Below, piece after piece: positions 35,363 to 47,465 of a DNA stretch of 64,000 bases. The DNA lies in assembly GCF_040712315.1 (NCBI RefSeq), contig NC_134021.1, positions 33,081,501-33,145,500 on the forward strand, given 5' to 3'. This stretch comes from Castanea sativa (taxonomy: Eukaryota; Streptophyta; Magnoliopsida; Fagales; Fagaceae). The notes beneath the pieces were generated by a model that was not told the origin of the DNA, did no database searches, and saw nothing but the letters and a program-made list of their open reading frames with translations. Each line of letters begins with the position of its first letter. The first letter of the stretch is position 1. Made by a program: the position numbers and the translations under genes.

Positions 35363-38300
35363 CTATCTTTTCAAGAGGTTGTATGCTGGTAAATCTCTCA
35401 CGTTGATGACATCTTCAAGTGCAAGCTCACGCTCTAACTGAGTTCTTGTAGACTTCAAAACGTCCTGGAAATCCAAAATAAAATTTACAACCAACAGCAG
35501 ATTTGATTAGGGAGAGAACACGATTCGTACATCAAATCAAATGGACAGGATATAACTTGCTAAAATGATTTACATTGAATTCCATATAAGAAGCACGCTT
35601 TGCAAGCCACTGAGCATCCATCATATAAAAGGCTACACAATAGAGATTATCAAATGCCATTTCATCTTCCCCAAGCAGTTCTAAAAAGCGAATTCCTGCT
35701 AGAGAAGTTGGCTTTCCTGCAAAAGAAAAAAACATAACCCCAAATTCTTCATATATGGAGCATTACAATCAAACGTTTTGAAGAATTCCTAATCCAAGAT
35801 GTTAATTTTTCATAAATGGAGCTTTCAATCAAGTGTTTAGAAGAATTCCTAATCTAAGATGTTAAGTCTGTTTGGCATCAGACAATTAAAAATAAGTGTC
35901 ATGCCCAACCACAAAAATGTGTTTGGCGTAGGCTTTGTAATAAATAACCTATTGCAGCTGAAACATTTTTTCAGCATCTGGTCAGTCATGAAAGGAGCAT
36001 AGCTATTAGACAACATGTGAATATTCTTCATTTGAGATATGCATATTACCTGATTGAAGATCCAACATTTGTGCCAACATAAAAGAAATATTGATCCCAG
36101 CTACAGCAAAGGGATATTCCCACTCAGCTCTAGTTCCATCTTGTTTGTGTAACAGTCTCTGGAACGATTCCTGTAGAAGGAAATATCATGATATTTTTTA
36201 GCTTAATTCCATTGTTGGTCCCTAAAGTTTAACCCATGCGCAATTTTAGCCTCTGAAATTTAAAGTGATCACTTTTAGTCCCTTAGATCATCACTCCATA
36301 TGGACTAAAAGCGATCAATTTAAGTTTTTAGGGACTACAAATGATCACCTTAAACTTCAAGGACTACAATTTCTCGTGAGCTTAAGTTTAGAAACCAGCT
36401 GTGAACTTTGGCCTAATTTTTTATGAATGAAATAATTTCATAGTCAACAAAAAGAGATTACAATCAGTTCAAACAACCTCCAGACGCAAGCAGCTGATGA
36501 GCTGCACACACAATACAGAAACAAAGGAGATAACTCCCACACATACAGAAACTCTCCATCTACTACATAAAATTCTTTATAATAGTATTAGGAATGTTCC
36601 GAAGACCTCCCAACACATGCTCTAACATCATCTCTAAAAGCCTTCACAAGCCCTCCCCTGTTTTCAGTTAAGCCTTTCCATATATTTTTGCATTAACCAA
36701 AATCACCATCTATACGTACAAATGAATTCATAAAGAAAGTCCACTACTCCCCAAAATATAAATGTACACAGGGAAATGTTCTCAGTTCTCACCCAGACAC
36801 ATAAGCAAGCAAAGCAATTATTATTGTTATAAGCACCAAAGCAAATATGTGAAAGGCATTGCTCTTGTTAGTCTCATCTTTGTAATTGTCCAAAAGTACG
36901 CTTGATACATAGATCCCAAAGCAATATTGAAACAGTGGTGGTATATGATGCTAAAATAGAAAATTGATAACCCTTTTACTCCCTTAATATTAGCACAATT
37001 CTTTTTTTTTTTTTTTTGATAGATAATCAGGAAATTTTATAAATGATAGGAAAAAAAAAAAAAAAAAAAGAGGAATACAAGAAGTTCACGATGATGAACA
37101 ACAAGCATAAAAAGAAACAAACAACACAACAAACAGAAGAAATCAGGAAACCAACCTAAGGGAGGACAAAAGCTCAGAGAGAGAAGAACAATTAGTAAAA
37201 CCCCAACACCGAGACCACTCAAAAAGACTACGATGGCATACAAGCTTTAACTCATCTAACATCTTCCCTTTATCCTCAAAGGATCAACGATTTCGTTCCA
37301 ACCACACAATCCACATTCAGCACCCTGGAACCAAGTTCCAAATGTCCGAGTTGTGCTTCCCAAGCCACTGATGCCAGCAAGATAACAAACCCGCCACCAA
37401 TCCTGGCATAACCCAAAGAATACCAAAGGCTTGAAGCATAGAAGACCAAAGGGAGTGAGCAACAGGACAATGAAGAAGGTGGTTAACCGACTCCCCATCA
37501 CAGCAACACATACAACACCTATTAGCCAAAGGGCAGCCCTTTAGCATTAGATTATCCAAAGTAAGGATCTGACCATGAGCGGCAGTCCATAAAAAGAACA
37601 CCACGCACTTAGAAGTCTTTGGTTTCCAAACACCCTTCCAAGGAAACAAAGAATTGGAGGCACCCTGAATCTCATGGTAGTAAGAACGAGTGTCAAACTT
37701 ACCATCCCCTTTTAGCCGCCAGTGAAGAGTATCTCTCCTATTACCCCGAGGAATGTGAGTTTGGATAAGCTGAAGGAGAGAATACGAAGTAACCAACTCC
37801 CAATCTTCAAAAGCTCTATAAAACCTTAAATTCCACGCTTTAACAGTGCCCCCTTTTGGAATCCACAAAACCTCAGAGATACAAGCATCCTTGACCGCTG
37901 AACACGCATAGAGCTCAGGATAAAGATCTTTTGGAGTGTTGTCACCAATCCACCTATCGTGCCAGAAGCGGATACGAGTGCCTTCACCCACTACAAAAGA
38001 CAGATGCTTAGAGAAGCTCTCGCACCCTTCATTAATGCTTCTCCAGAGGCCACACCCATAAGACCTCCTGCAAACATTAGTCCTCTTTCTACAACTCTTA
38101 ACTGCTTATCAGGCTTCTTTTGCTGCAAGGATCAAAGTAAGATTCCTAGAATTCATACACGTTAGCACCCACTTTTCCCCAGTGAAATTCCAACTTCTAA
38201 ACCATTTCATCTTTCTAACTCTTTTCTGGATCAATTACTAAATTATACCCACAAAATTTATTCCACAATAATCTCTCCTCTCAACCTCTCTAAATTGAAG

Positions 38301-39492
38301 TTTGGGTTTTACACTCCTTCAACTTCGAGTGTATGGAAGATCAACAAAAAAATTATGACTAAGAGAGTAGTTTTCTATGCTATCTTTTCAATCCAAGATG
38401 CAGGATTCTTTAGTTTTGGGATCATTGAGCATTTATAGCCACGTCCCAGTGTGCCAGCTCTCCTTTTCTTTTTTCTCTAAAGTTTTGCATAATTTTCATT
38501 TTTTTTTCTTTTGAAATGACTTCTCGTGTAGGTGCCTACTATTTATAGAGCATCTTACAGCATGTGCAGGAGACTAGTCTGATAAAAACAAAAACCAACA
38601 TTAAGTAGACAAATACAAGTAAAGATGCCCTTTAATACCAAACTTCAAAGCAGGGGACGCACAGAACCAATAAGTAGAAGGATCAATCTATAGGCCATGT
38701 CCAGTAAAACTCTTATTCCACTAGGATTCCCTTTAAACAAGAATTTTGACTGCATATTTGTGCCATACACTGCACCCCCAAGAGAAACAACCCCTAATGC
38801 CAATGCATAAATCTCTCTTCTTCTTCTTTTGGCTGGATTTTTAATCTCGCAAAAAATACCAATAATGTTTCATTTCCTCTTCTTTGATTGGTCTCATGTG
38901 CCGGGATTTACTTCTACAGAATCCATTCTGCTGTTTTTAGATTCACTTTCTTCTTGTACATAAGTTTTTTTTTTTTCTTTGCTGCTGGTACATATTTGAT
39001 TCATGTCGATGAGATCTAGCTCAACTAACACCTCCTCCCCCTTGTAAGTGCTAGGTCTGTGAGGTTATGAGTATGAAACCTACTAAGTGCATGTGCAACT
39101 TACCAATAATAAAAAATACCAATAAATGTTCACTAAGATATGAAGATGATGGATACACCATAGACCACCATGCTTCAAAAATCACAAGTTTTGGTATAAA
39201 CTCAAGGTTAATTGCAAACAAAGTAATGCCAAGATCTGCCTTAACAGAACACCACACCCAATAGAGAAGGTAACTGGAACTGTGTCATGTGATGAAATGC
39301 AAAATAAAATATAAATACTACTGGTATCATGAAAAACAAAGTACAATACGAATGAAGAAGATCCAAATTTTCCTGTTTTGAGGTAGACTCTTTAGGAATT
39401 CAGCACTTAATGAGGGTTCTTGACAAGATTTTGAGGGATTCTTGAATGTGGTTTGATGTTTTTTTTTTTTTTTTTTTTCATTTTGATAAGTA

Positions 39493-39536
<44 letters not shown>

Positions 39537-42500
39537 AGAGTCACCCAAGTATACAGGAAATATACCAGGGTGAAACAATCAATTACAAAAATTGCATAAG
39601 TCTAATAAATCAACAATAGAAAAGAAAGAAAGGTTCCTCAAGGCAGTCATCCAGTCCTATAAAGTTCAGAAAAAGAATAACTTGAGATCAGGCATAAAAT
39701 GCTCAGAATCTTCAAAACTTCTGCTATTCCTTTCCCTCCAAATGCACCACATCAGACAATGTGGGATAATCATCCAAATGTGACCATTTCGATGACAACC
39801 AAATTGACCTTGCCAGCAAACTAGAAGCTCAACTACAGATTTTGGCATCACCCCCAAAACTCTCCAAGCAAACCAAAAATCATGGACCACAAATCTGAAA
39901 CAATGGGGCAATGTGGCAAAAGGTGGTCAGCATATTCACCATTACATTTGCACATATTACCCAAAGCTGCAGTCCATAAAGATAAAGCTACTCTCAAAGG
40001 GACCTTGGATCTCCAAATGATTTTCCAAGGGAAAAGAGATCAATAGTAGCAATATCAGTATTAGAGTCCAAAAGTAGGTAAAAATCACCTACCTTAGAGC
40101 TCTTTTTCTTATTCAGTTGCCAGTACATCTTATCCTTTCCTATCCCCCTAATTTTTTTTGATAGGTAAAAAAAAAACCCTAATTTCCAAATCATAAATGT
40201 CAGTCATGAAATTCATCAAGGACTCTAATTCCCAACCTTGTATTGCCCGCACAAAGTGGGATCCCAGTGAAGAACCGCATTGGTGAAATGCATTAAATCT
40301 GCCAAACTGGCATCCTTATTACAGCTAAGCCTAAATAACTTGGGGTAACAAACAGCAAGAGAAGTCAGGCCACACCATCAGTCTTGTGAAAATTTGTCCA
40401 GTGTTCCATCCCCAACCTCATAGTGAATGTGAGAAGACAGACGGCCAGCCCTGCCTAATAGTTCTCCATAGACTACACCATATGGACTAAGGACCGAGCA
40501 AGTACACCCCCCACCTCCCCCCCAAAATTCACTACCATATTTCACCTCTATCACTCTTCTCCAAAGAGCATCTCTCTCAAAACCATACCACCAGAACCAT
40601 TTTCCTAACAAGCATCATTAAAAAGGTTTAGAAAGTTAAGTAACATCATGGGATCTTGAATAGTTTTGATGGTTGTTTGGTGTTAGACATTGAATAGAAC
40701 AAGAAGCAATTACACTTAGGTAGGAGAAGGCAACAAAGAAAACATTCTCAGAGCTTAAAGCTAGAACTTTATCAAAATCATCTTCCTTACATATGGAGAA
40801 TGCATTTCCAAGACAAGATATAATAAATAAATCATACAAACAAATGAACAATGAGGCTTAAGAAAAAGGGGGCGGTATAAACTTACTCAACTAAAAGAAT
40901 GATATAAATAGTTAATGTACATTGAAGGCAACAATACAGCTGATTACAATGACAGTTGAGATTTACGCAAGTAGTACGTGTATATATATATATAGCAAAG
41001 TAAACATACCGGATATCTCTGAGCAAAAAAGATAAGATTCTCCAATGATATAAATCCCCCACCCCTGCAAATAGCGTTGAAAACTTCATGTTGAAGATAT
41101 TTTTATGAAGGAGAAATCACAATGAAAACCAAATTTCATTGTCTAAAAATTAGTACTCATATAAGTTCTCCTATTTACCTAAAATCTGTTGAAGGGTCAG
41201 AACCCTGCCAACCCATTTCCTTCCAAAGCTCAGATTTAAGAGATGGAAGCTCCCTTTCAGGGTAAGCCAACCTCCATAATTGTTTTAGTGCATCCTGCAA
41301 CCCAAATATTCAGTTTATATTTACTTCAGAAAATTATATTTCAAATAAAAAAGATCCTTTGTTTCTCTAGCCAGTCTTCTGCTTTTGTGGCTCTCAGTTC
41401 ATAAACCCATCTCTATCTGAGTATCAAATTTGTACTGGATTACAATTAAGATACGTGCATAGATGTCTTTGAATTGAACAATATAAACTTGAGAATTATG
41501 TTTTGACTTGTTTTCAATAAATTGACATGTCTCTAAATCCAGGTAATCCAAATTACCTTCCCTTTAAAAAAAGCATGAAACTATATGTTGAGACATAACC
41601 ATAGAGAACACAAAAAAATTGAAATGACTTTCTATTGGAATAATTTCCTAGACAAGTAGGTTGGTCAGCCCATAGTTTGAGATGATGAATGTTCAGCATC
41701 CATGTCTTGCATGCAACAGTGAGTGAATTGCCATTACAACAAAGTATAATAAGGCAACATGAACCAGACACAATAATTATATGATAAAGTCTGGCTCCTA
41801 CAACTTGATTGAAGGCATCCAACAATAAAATCTCAAAGAAAATAAAATAAAATAAAATAAAGGACAGGCAACAAATGTTACTAAAACATAAAATAAATAG
41901 AAAGAAGCAAAACAAAACCAAAAAAAAGAAGCCTACTTGATGCTCAACACGAGAACCATCAAAGGGGACTTCAAGCCTTTGCCGTAGATTCTTGAGTCTT
42001 TCTTCCTAAAATGAAACAAATTTAAGCAGATAAGATAAGTAAAGTAACAATAACAAGTACCCTCATATATTAAAAAAACAACAAAAATACTGAAGTAAAT
42101 TAATGAATAATTTATAAAATGAACAGTTTAAAAAAAACAAATAAAACTTTCCACATCAGATTATAGATCATAATGTAAAAACAATTCCTGTGATTAATCG
42201 TCCTAGGAAGACCAAAAATATATACTTACATAGATTTTTGTTAAACAATATTAGATTGACCATCTCAAAAGGAAATTCCATCAACTTACTTTCAATTTCA
42301 ACCTAGAAGGAGAGAGAATGATAATAATGCATGCACCCAATACGTCTTGAACCCATGACCTCAACCCCCCACCCGCCTCTTCTTTTTTAATAAGTAAAAA
42401 AATTCTTATTGATTCAAAAAATAGTCACCTAAATATATAAGGAGTACACAACTGGGGATCAAACAATCAATTACGCAAATTACATAAATCTATCAAATCA

Positions 42501-45500
42501 ATAATAGAACATAAAGACAAACAATGCAAAACTGACATCAAATCCAACAAAGTTCTAAAGAAAATGAATTTGAGGTTAGGCAATAGTTCTCTTTGTGTCC
42601 TTGAAGCTCTGAATGTTCCTCTCCCTCTATATACACCATGACCTCACTCTCCCCCTATAAATTAAAAGGTAAGGAGTTGCCAAATGAGCTAGAGTTCATT
42701 TGCTTCTTAAGGAAACAAGTTCACTTCATATTTCCAAAAATGAACAGCAATATACATTGGTTTATTGATAATCTTGTTTCAGATTTCTTTGATGATTTTT
42801 AGAATAATGATTAAGAGTTCATTTAAGAATAGCTTATTTAGCTGAAACTGAAAACTTTTGGTTGAAAGTACTGTAGATAAAGCTAAAAGTAGCTGAAATA
42901 GTACAGTGGAACCCATAAATAGTATCAAAAAGTATAATGGGACCTCCAAATAGTAGCAAAAATAAGCTAATTAGTAAAAAAAAATAAAAAATAAAAATCT
43001 GTCTTTTTCAACTTTACCCAAACACAACCTAAATTCACCATTTCCTAAAAATTTAAGTTTTGGGGAGAATCAAAAATTTATCTTGGTCTCAGAGCAAATA
43101 GCCTGAAGGTTAAACTCTATCTTCACTCTACCTATCACTTAACAAAGTTAAATATCCTACATGCTAGGTTCCACTTATTACAGTGGAGGCATGGGCCATG
43201 CATAAGGGTAGCGTTACAATAATGGTTAAATGATGGGTAAATTGCAAATTACACCCCTAAAGTTTGCAGGTGCTTGGATTTTACACCCTAGAATTTCTTT
43301 TTTTGATAAGTAAATTAAAAGAGCAAATTCTGAAATCCAAATTCTAAAACTCTAGGGTGTAAAATTACTAAAACACCCTTGACTTAAGAATAACCAAATA
43401 AAATATTAAAACTTAATTAACTACCATGGACACTTATTCTTGGGCTTTGCCTTATCCTTAGGCTTCCAAAGAGAATATCCTTTCTTTAACCATGTTACGA
43501 TTCCACCATCAACAAGTTACTCTTTTATTAGGTTTTCAGTTTACTAGTGAAACTGGGAGCCCTAGTACTCCTAGCACAAGAAAGAGTATATATATATTCA
43601 AGGAGGAGATAGGGTTGATTAATTAAAATAATGAGTATTTTGGTGCATATTGGCCTTTGTGTGTTCTTTCACCCTTCCTGTTCTCTCTTTCCTTCTTCTC
43701 TTTTTTATGTTACTATTCACAGGTACTATACATACAAACTCTAAACACTATAAAAATTCTCTATTTTCTTCTTCCTTACATACCCCAGGTCAAACCCTTT
43801 CTTTTACATAACAAAAACTACTTAGTACCAAATAGACATCAAATAATTCATCAAACCAAATTTAATTCCTATCACAGCCCCATAACTCTTCTTCAACAAT
43901 TCTAAACCTTAAGATTCGCAATTCCTAACCTTAAACCAACGACAACCACGCATAACAATTTGTCCTACAAAACCTTTCTCCCTAAGCCAAACTTTAAATT
44001 AGAATTTGATCCTTTAACAATGGTAGGAACAAGGGAGAGGACCTGCAAATCACCTTCCTGAAACATGTTCTCAATCCTAGACTCCAACTAGCAAGAATAT
44101 CATTTTTCAGACCAATTTGAGAATCAGTTAAAATTGCCTCAAAGAATAAGAAAACATAACTACTCAACAGAATAGAAATGATACAGGGAGTATAAAAACT
44201 GCGGAAAATAAATCAATACTGTTCAATCCTTATCAAAATGTTTGAGATGACAACCATTATATTGAAAACCTTCCTTTACTCAGAGGCCATAGAAAGTTCA
44301 ATAAACTGCTATAATTTAAATATATTATGTCACTAGACATACCTGCAAAGGACTAAGGGAAAGTGGAAGCAGCTTATTGCTTTTAACTCTTTGTGTGTAG
44401 GATGAAAAGGGTAAAAGGCGTCCAATTAGAGATCCGGATCCAAGGACAATATTTGCTAGAAAAACCAAGATGAAATTATCAGTCAATGAACCAATAATAT
44501 TCCCAAAATCTAGAATGAAGTCAAATAGTCAATGCACACAAAGAACAAGACAACTTCAGGCTTATGATTTTTGAGGTAGTTAACCGTGAAAAGAAGTCAG
44601 CTAAATGTAGAAGGTAGATTAAAATATTGTTTTGTCCCTAAAGTTCATATGAAGTTCTATTTTTGTCCCCAAACTTTAAAAAGTTCTTCTTTCATCACTA
44701 AACTATTGAAACTTTACACTCTCTGTCCTTAAAATTCAAAAAATATTTTTTCATCCCTCAACTTTAAAAAGTTTATTCATTCTACATATATGACTAGAAG
44801 TTTCATGCCACTTGTTCACCTGATGTGTTTGTTTTCTATTTTCATTAGATTTAATAGTTCAGGTCAGACATGTCAAATTCTCTGATGCAAAAAATGGTGC
44901 CACCTAACTAGACATGTAGATTAAAAGTTAACAAGAGTAGACAGAAGAACACAGAGTGTAATGTTTTCAATAGCTTAGGGACGAAAAACAAACTTCAAGC
45001 AAACTTCAGCAGGTGTCAGTTGAGCTACAAGGCTCTTGGTGACCATGTTAATATATCTAACTTTCACAACTAGCAATAAGAAGGAAAAAGGGTGACTTAT
45101 CAAGAATAAAAAGAAGGAAAAAGAGCAGAAAATTCATCAGTTGATAAAAATCTTGATGGATAATAGGCCAGACATACCAACAAAGCCATCCAATCAAATA
45201 AACAAGCCTAATTGACACTGATTGCGTCTGAAAAGCATGAAGCATATAACTACAAAGCAATTCCAAAACAAGAAAAACAGCATACCAAACCATTGAGCCC
45301 ATTGGGCAATCAACTGTGAGAATAGAAGCGTCCAATGGAGGTGTTCCTTCCTCCGTTCGTCATCCCAAAGATCTTCATTAGTGTTTCCCTGCAATAAAGC
45401 CAAATATTGATCACATAACACAAGATAGCTAAAATGAACCACCAGAATGGAAGATAACTAAAATGACTGATGATGCCTCACCTCGGAATGACTATCATCA

Positions 45501-45625
45501 TGCTCATAATTTCCTAGCAGAGGCTCATCCAAACCATCCAACCCCGATGAGGCCTCCAAATGCTCCTGCTTTTTTCCATCAACATCCCCATGATGAAGCC
45601 TTCTCCTCAAAGTTCTTGACGTCAT
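35363..45625 (-). CDS. ELMO domain-containing protein (ELMO/CED-12 family), 9 coding exons
   Basis: Coding exons on - are 45625-45482, 45388-45286, 44455-44343, 42005-41937, 41294-41179, 41064-41010, 36170-36050, 35716-35574 and 35464-35363. They sum to 321 residues, all in phase, with GT-AG borders. A non-coding first exon ends at 46367. The N-terminus MTSRTLRRRLHHGDVDGKK is typical of the plant family. The ELMO domain runs from about residue 144 to 300, with MGWQGSDPSTDFRGGG (residues 170-185; Arg182 is in the conserved WQG...DFRG block), EYPFAVAGINISFML, and YCVAFYMMDAQWL. Family members act as GAP-like regulators of small GTPases; the plant role is poorly known. The 4.8-kb intron between the 41064-41010 and 36170-36050 exons holds LINE pieces. 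No break is seen. Confidence 0.95.
35757..35868. repeat. ~55-bp tandem duplication in an ELMO intron
   Basis: Two diverged copies share GAAGAATTCCTAATC-AAGATGTTAA, the first at 35757-35817 and the second at 35818-35868. Confidence 0.7.
36200..36385. repeat. palindromic plant repeat (GTCCCTAAAGTTTAA type)
   Basis: The left half reads GGTCCCTAAAGTTTAA ... AGTGATCACTTTTAGTCCC, and the right half has the reverse complement words GGACTAAAAGCGATC ... AGGGACTACAAATGATC. This is a common non-coding plant repeat, perhaps a MITE. Confidence 0.5.
36420..36690 (-). mobile_element. probable LINE 3'-end fragment
   Basis: On the - strand the end reads GACTATGAAATTATTTCATTCATAAAAAA, broken here at 20 bases as GAAATTATTTCATTCATAAA, which resembles the tail of the LINE at 14074. 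The preceding 200 bases look like LINE 3' UTR. No conserved domain remains. Confidence 0.35.
37002..38145 (-). mobile_element. 5'-truncated LINE fragment in an ELMO intron
   Basis: Poly-T on + (37002-37017) is the poly-A tail of a - strand element. The protein reads in one long frame from about 38140 to 37290: LSFVVGEGTRIRFWHDRWIG, then a zinc-binding domain (KCVVFFLWTAAHGQILTLDN, then GCPLANRCCMC and HLLHCPVAHSLW), then an RNase H-like start (IWNLVPGC). This is the zf-RVT region of plant LINE ORF2. The 224-residue open frame shows it is fairly young, and only a few stops follow. The right boundary and target duplication were not found. Confidence 0.82.
39000..39112 (+). mobile_element. tRNA-derived SINE-like element
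   Basis: An A-box-like TAGCTCAACT (39018-39027) and a B-box-like GGTTATGAGTATGAAACC (39063-39080) are spaced as in pol III promoters. The 3' end ACTTACCAATAATAAAAAATACC resembles a common plant SINE tail. A relative lies on the - strand at 56681-56792. Confidence 0.55.
39459..40650 (-). mobile_element. decayed LINE fragment in an ELMO intron
   Basis: A poly-A tail on - (poly-T 39459-39478) is followed by an (AT)n tract (39499-39534) in the element's 3' UTR. The - strand from 40620 downward reads LGKWFWWYGFERDALWRRVI, the plant LINE RT C-terminal motif, then decayed zinc-binding and RNase H parts with many stops. The left flank GGATTCTTGAATGTGGTTTGATG and the right flank near 40650-40673 are partly alike and may be a worn target duplication. 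Confidence 0.75.
42304..42700 (-). mobile_element. LINE 3'-end fragment apparently inserted in a SINE
   Basis: Bases about 42385-42660 resemble 39480-39760, the 3' part of the LINE at 39459, including AAACAATCAATTAC and AATCAATAATAGAA words. Flanking it on the - strand are an A-box-like CTCTAGCTCATTTGGC (near 42685) and a B-box-like GGTCATGGGTTCAAGACG (near 42345), which together look like one SINE of the type seen at 56681. Confidence 0.45.
42805..43032. mobile_element. probable MITE
   Basis: A non-coding segment of about 220 bp has AGCTGAAACTGAAAAC near its left end and CCCAAACACAACC at its right end. Its composition resembles the MITE at 55353. No target duplication was resolved. Confidence 0.35.
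43278..43365. repeat. perfect 15-bp inverted repeat
   Basis: ATTTTACACCCTAGA (43278-43292) and TCTAGGGTGTAAAAT (43351-43365) could form a hairpin. They are probably the inner ends of a small MITE-like repeat. Confidence 0.7.
44620..45000. repeat. non-coding plant repeat (TTTGTCCCTAAAGTT type)
   Basis: Repeats of (G)TCCCTAAAGTT, TTTAAAAAGTT and TTCATCCCTCAACTTT occur, with TTAGGGACGAAAAAC at the far side. It is related in style to 36200-36385. Confidence 0.45.
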
Positions 45626-45807
45626 CAACGTACGAATTGCGTGAGCCTGAATATCAAACACATTCACTTCCAAGGGCCCAAACAGTATCAAACAACATCA
45701 ATACAGATCATCCAACAACATTGATACAAAACATCAGCAACATTTTAAAGTAAACCTGAACTCAACACACCCATGTAAAGTTTCAATAGATACATCAGCT
45801 AAATAAG

Positions 45808-45932
45808 CTAGCCTTGGTATAATAGCAAGTGCCTTCCACCAAAAAACAACAAGTCACGGATTCTGATCCAAGAATCAACCTCTCCAAAAAAGTGGGAGTT
45901 TTGTGAACTGGGTACGAGTAAGACCTTTATAA
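45808..45932 (+). mobile_element. tRNA-derived SINE with perfect 14-bp target duplication
   Basis: ATCAGCTAAATAAG is repeated exactly at 45794-45807 and 45933-45946. The insert has an A-box-like CTTGGTATAATAGCAAGTG and a B-box-like GGATTCTGATCC, then AATCAACCTCTCCAAAAAAG and GGGTACGAG, the 3' pattern of a well-known plant SINE type. It lies in the first coding intron region of the ELMO gene. Confidence 0.85.
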
Positions 45933-46366
45933 ATCAGCTAAATAAGGTCAAATCATGACATTTTGATGCCCATCAAAAACAGGGAAAAAAAAAAAAAAAA
46001 AGTGGGTATTATCTTTTCCCAGATATTTATCAACTTTTCTAAATTATTCAGCATATAGTTAGTTAGATAAGCAAAATTAGCTCATACAATACAAATCAGC
46101 TTGTGTTTAACGATCAATACATATGAAACAAAAAGAAGCATATGAACGTTAATTTACAATGGACTAATCAAACATTAACAATTCAAAACCAAAAAAAAAA
46201 AAAAAAACCCAGTTCGTAGTCGTAGTCGTAGTCGTAAGCAAAACAAATTGTGAAACTAAAGCCAAAATTGAAAACGTAAAAAGATGAAAGAATTAGGGTT
46301 GGGATCCAAGAAAAAGAGGGACTATTAGTAATTGATTCAAATAAAGTAAATGGAAATTTAGGTTAC

Positions 46367-46435
46367 CTGAGAATGGGATTTTTGTGAGAAATGCCAAAAC
46401 TAGAGCAAGCCCCAATTTCAGAGGATCAGTTTTCT
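46367..46435 (-). other. 5' non-coding exon of the ELMO gene (approximate start)
   Basis: A good donor reads CTCAG|GTAACC at 46367/46366 on the - strand. The exon has no ATG in the sense direction. The transcription start is a guess. Confidence 0.45.
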
Positions 46436-46526
46436 TTTTTGTCTTTATATATTTATATTTATAAATCTTAATTTTTAAGCAAAATATGAGAATGGGAGTA
46501 GTACTAAATAAAGAAAGAGAAAGAAA

Positions 46527-46571
<45 letters not shown>
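46527..46571. repeat. (CT)n microsatellite upstream of the ELMO gene
   Basis: CT repeats with two CG interruptions. Confidence 0.9.
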
Positions 46572-46573
<2 letters not shown>

Positions 46574-47354
46574 TCCTTTTTAAGGACTTTTTGTTTCAGA
46601 AAACAGAATACTTCTACTCCCTCCCGCCCACCCTTCTCAGGTCTGGAGATTCTGACTTTGAGGTGAGCTTTTTTTTACCCGCAGTTGATAACAGTTCTTT
46701 ATCTTTAAATTACACCAATTAATTTTTACTGTAAGTCAAGATTGAAAATATCTTATTTAACTACCAAGACTTTATCCACTAAACGTTTTTCTTTTTAACT
46801 CTGAGTGAGTCCCTAATTTTGAAATTATATATATTTATTTTTATATATATATCACCTTTGTTATTTATATTTTTATAAACTATCTAATATTTTTTATTTT
46901 TTACTAAATTATAATTACACATTTAAAATTAAAATTTAAAAGTGTTTTTTTTATAGGAAAAATTTAAGATAGTTTTGATTTTATATATGTTACAATTATA
47001 TATGTTACACATTATTTAGAATTAGGTCTTCTATTAATATTAATGCGTTGCCACTTAAAATTAAGATGAAAAAATACTTCTTTTTTTGGTTGAAAATATA
47101 TTGTTTTGAACTTTATTAAAGGAAAGTCAAATATTATTTTGACTAAATTATAATTTACCCCCTTAAAATTTTAAATAATTAAAAAATTAAGATGTTATTG
47201 AGGTGGCAATTAAGGTAGTATACATAACATTCATGTTACATCCTATTGAGTACATGACCCAAAATATTAACATATTAAATTCTATACAGGACTGTTGACT
47301 GCTCCAACCCGTAAGTACATAGAGCAAATGTGAATGGGAGGAAATAATATATAA

Positions 47355-47465
47355 TGTTAATATTGATAAAGTATTGCGACTAACGTATATGTTTGAAAAT
47401 AATAAATAGCTAAACTAAAAAAAGTAGGGTTTTTTAGATTAATTTAGCTAAATATTTGAAGGGAA
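47355..47465. mobile_element. relic of the 12473-12755 MITE
   Basis: TAAAGTATTG-GACTAA-GTAT, GAAAATAATA-ATAGCTAAACTA and AAAGTAGGGTTTTTT-GATTA match 12642-12737 over about 100 bp. The left half is missing. Confidence 0.75.

Noticed and set aside
43657..43905. + strand hydrophobic open frame in an ELMO intron
   Set aside because: It is low-complexity T-rich intron sequence with no domain or splice support.
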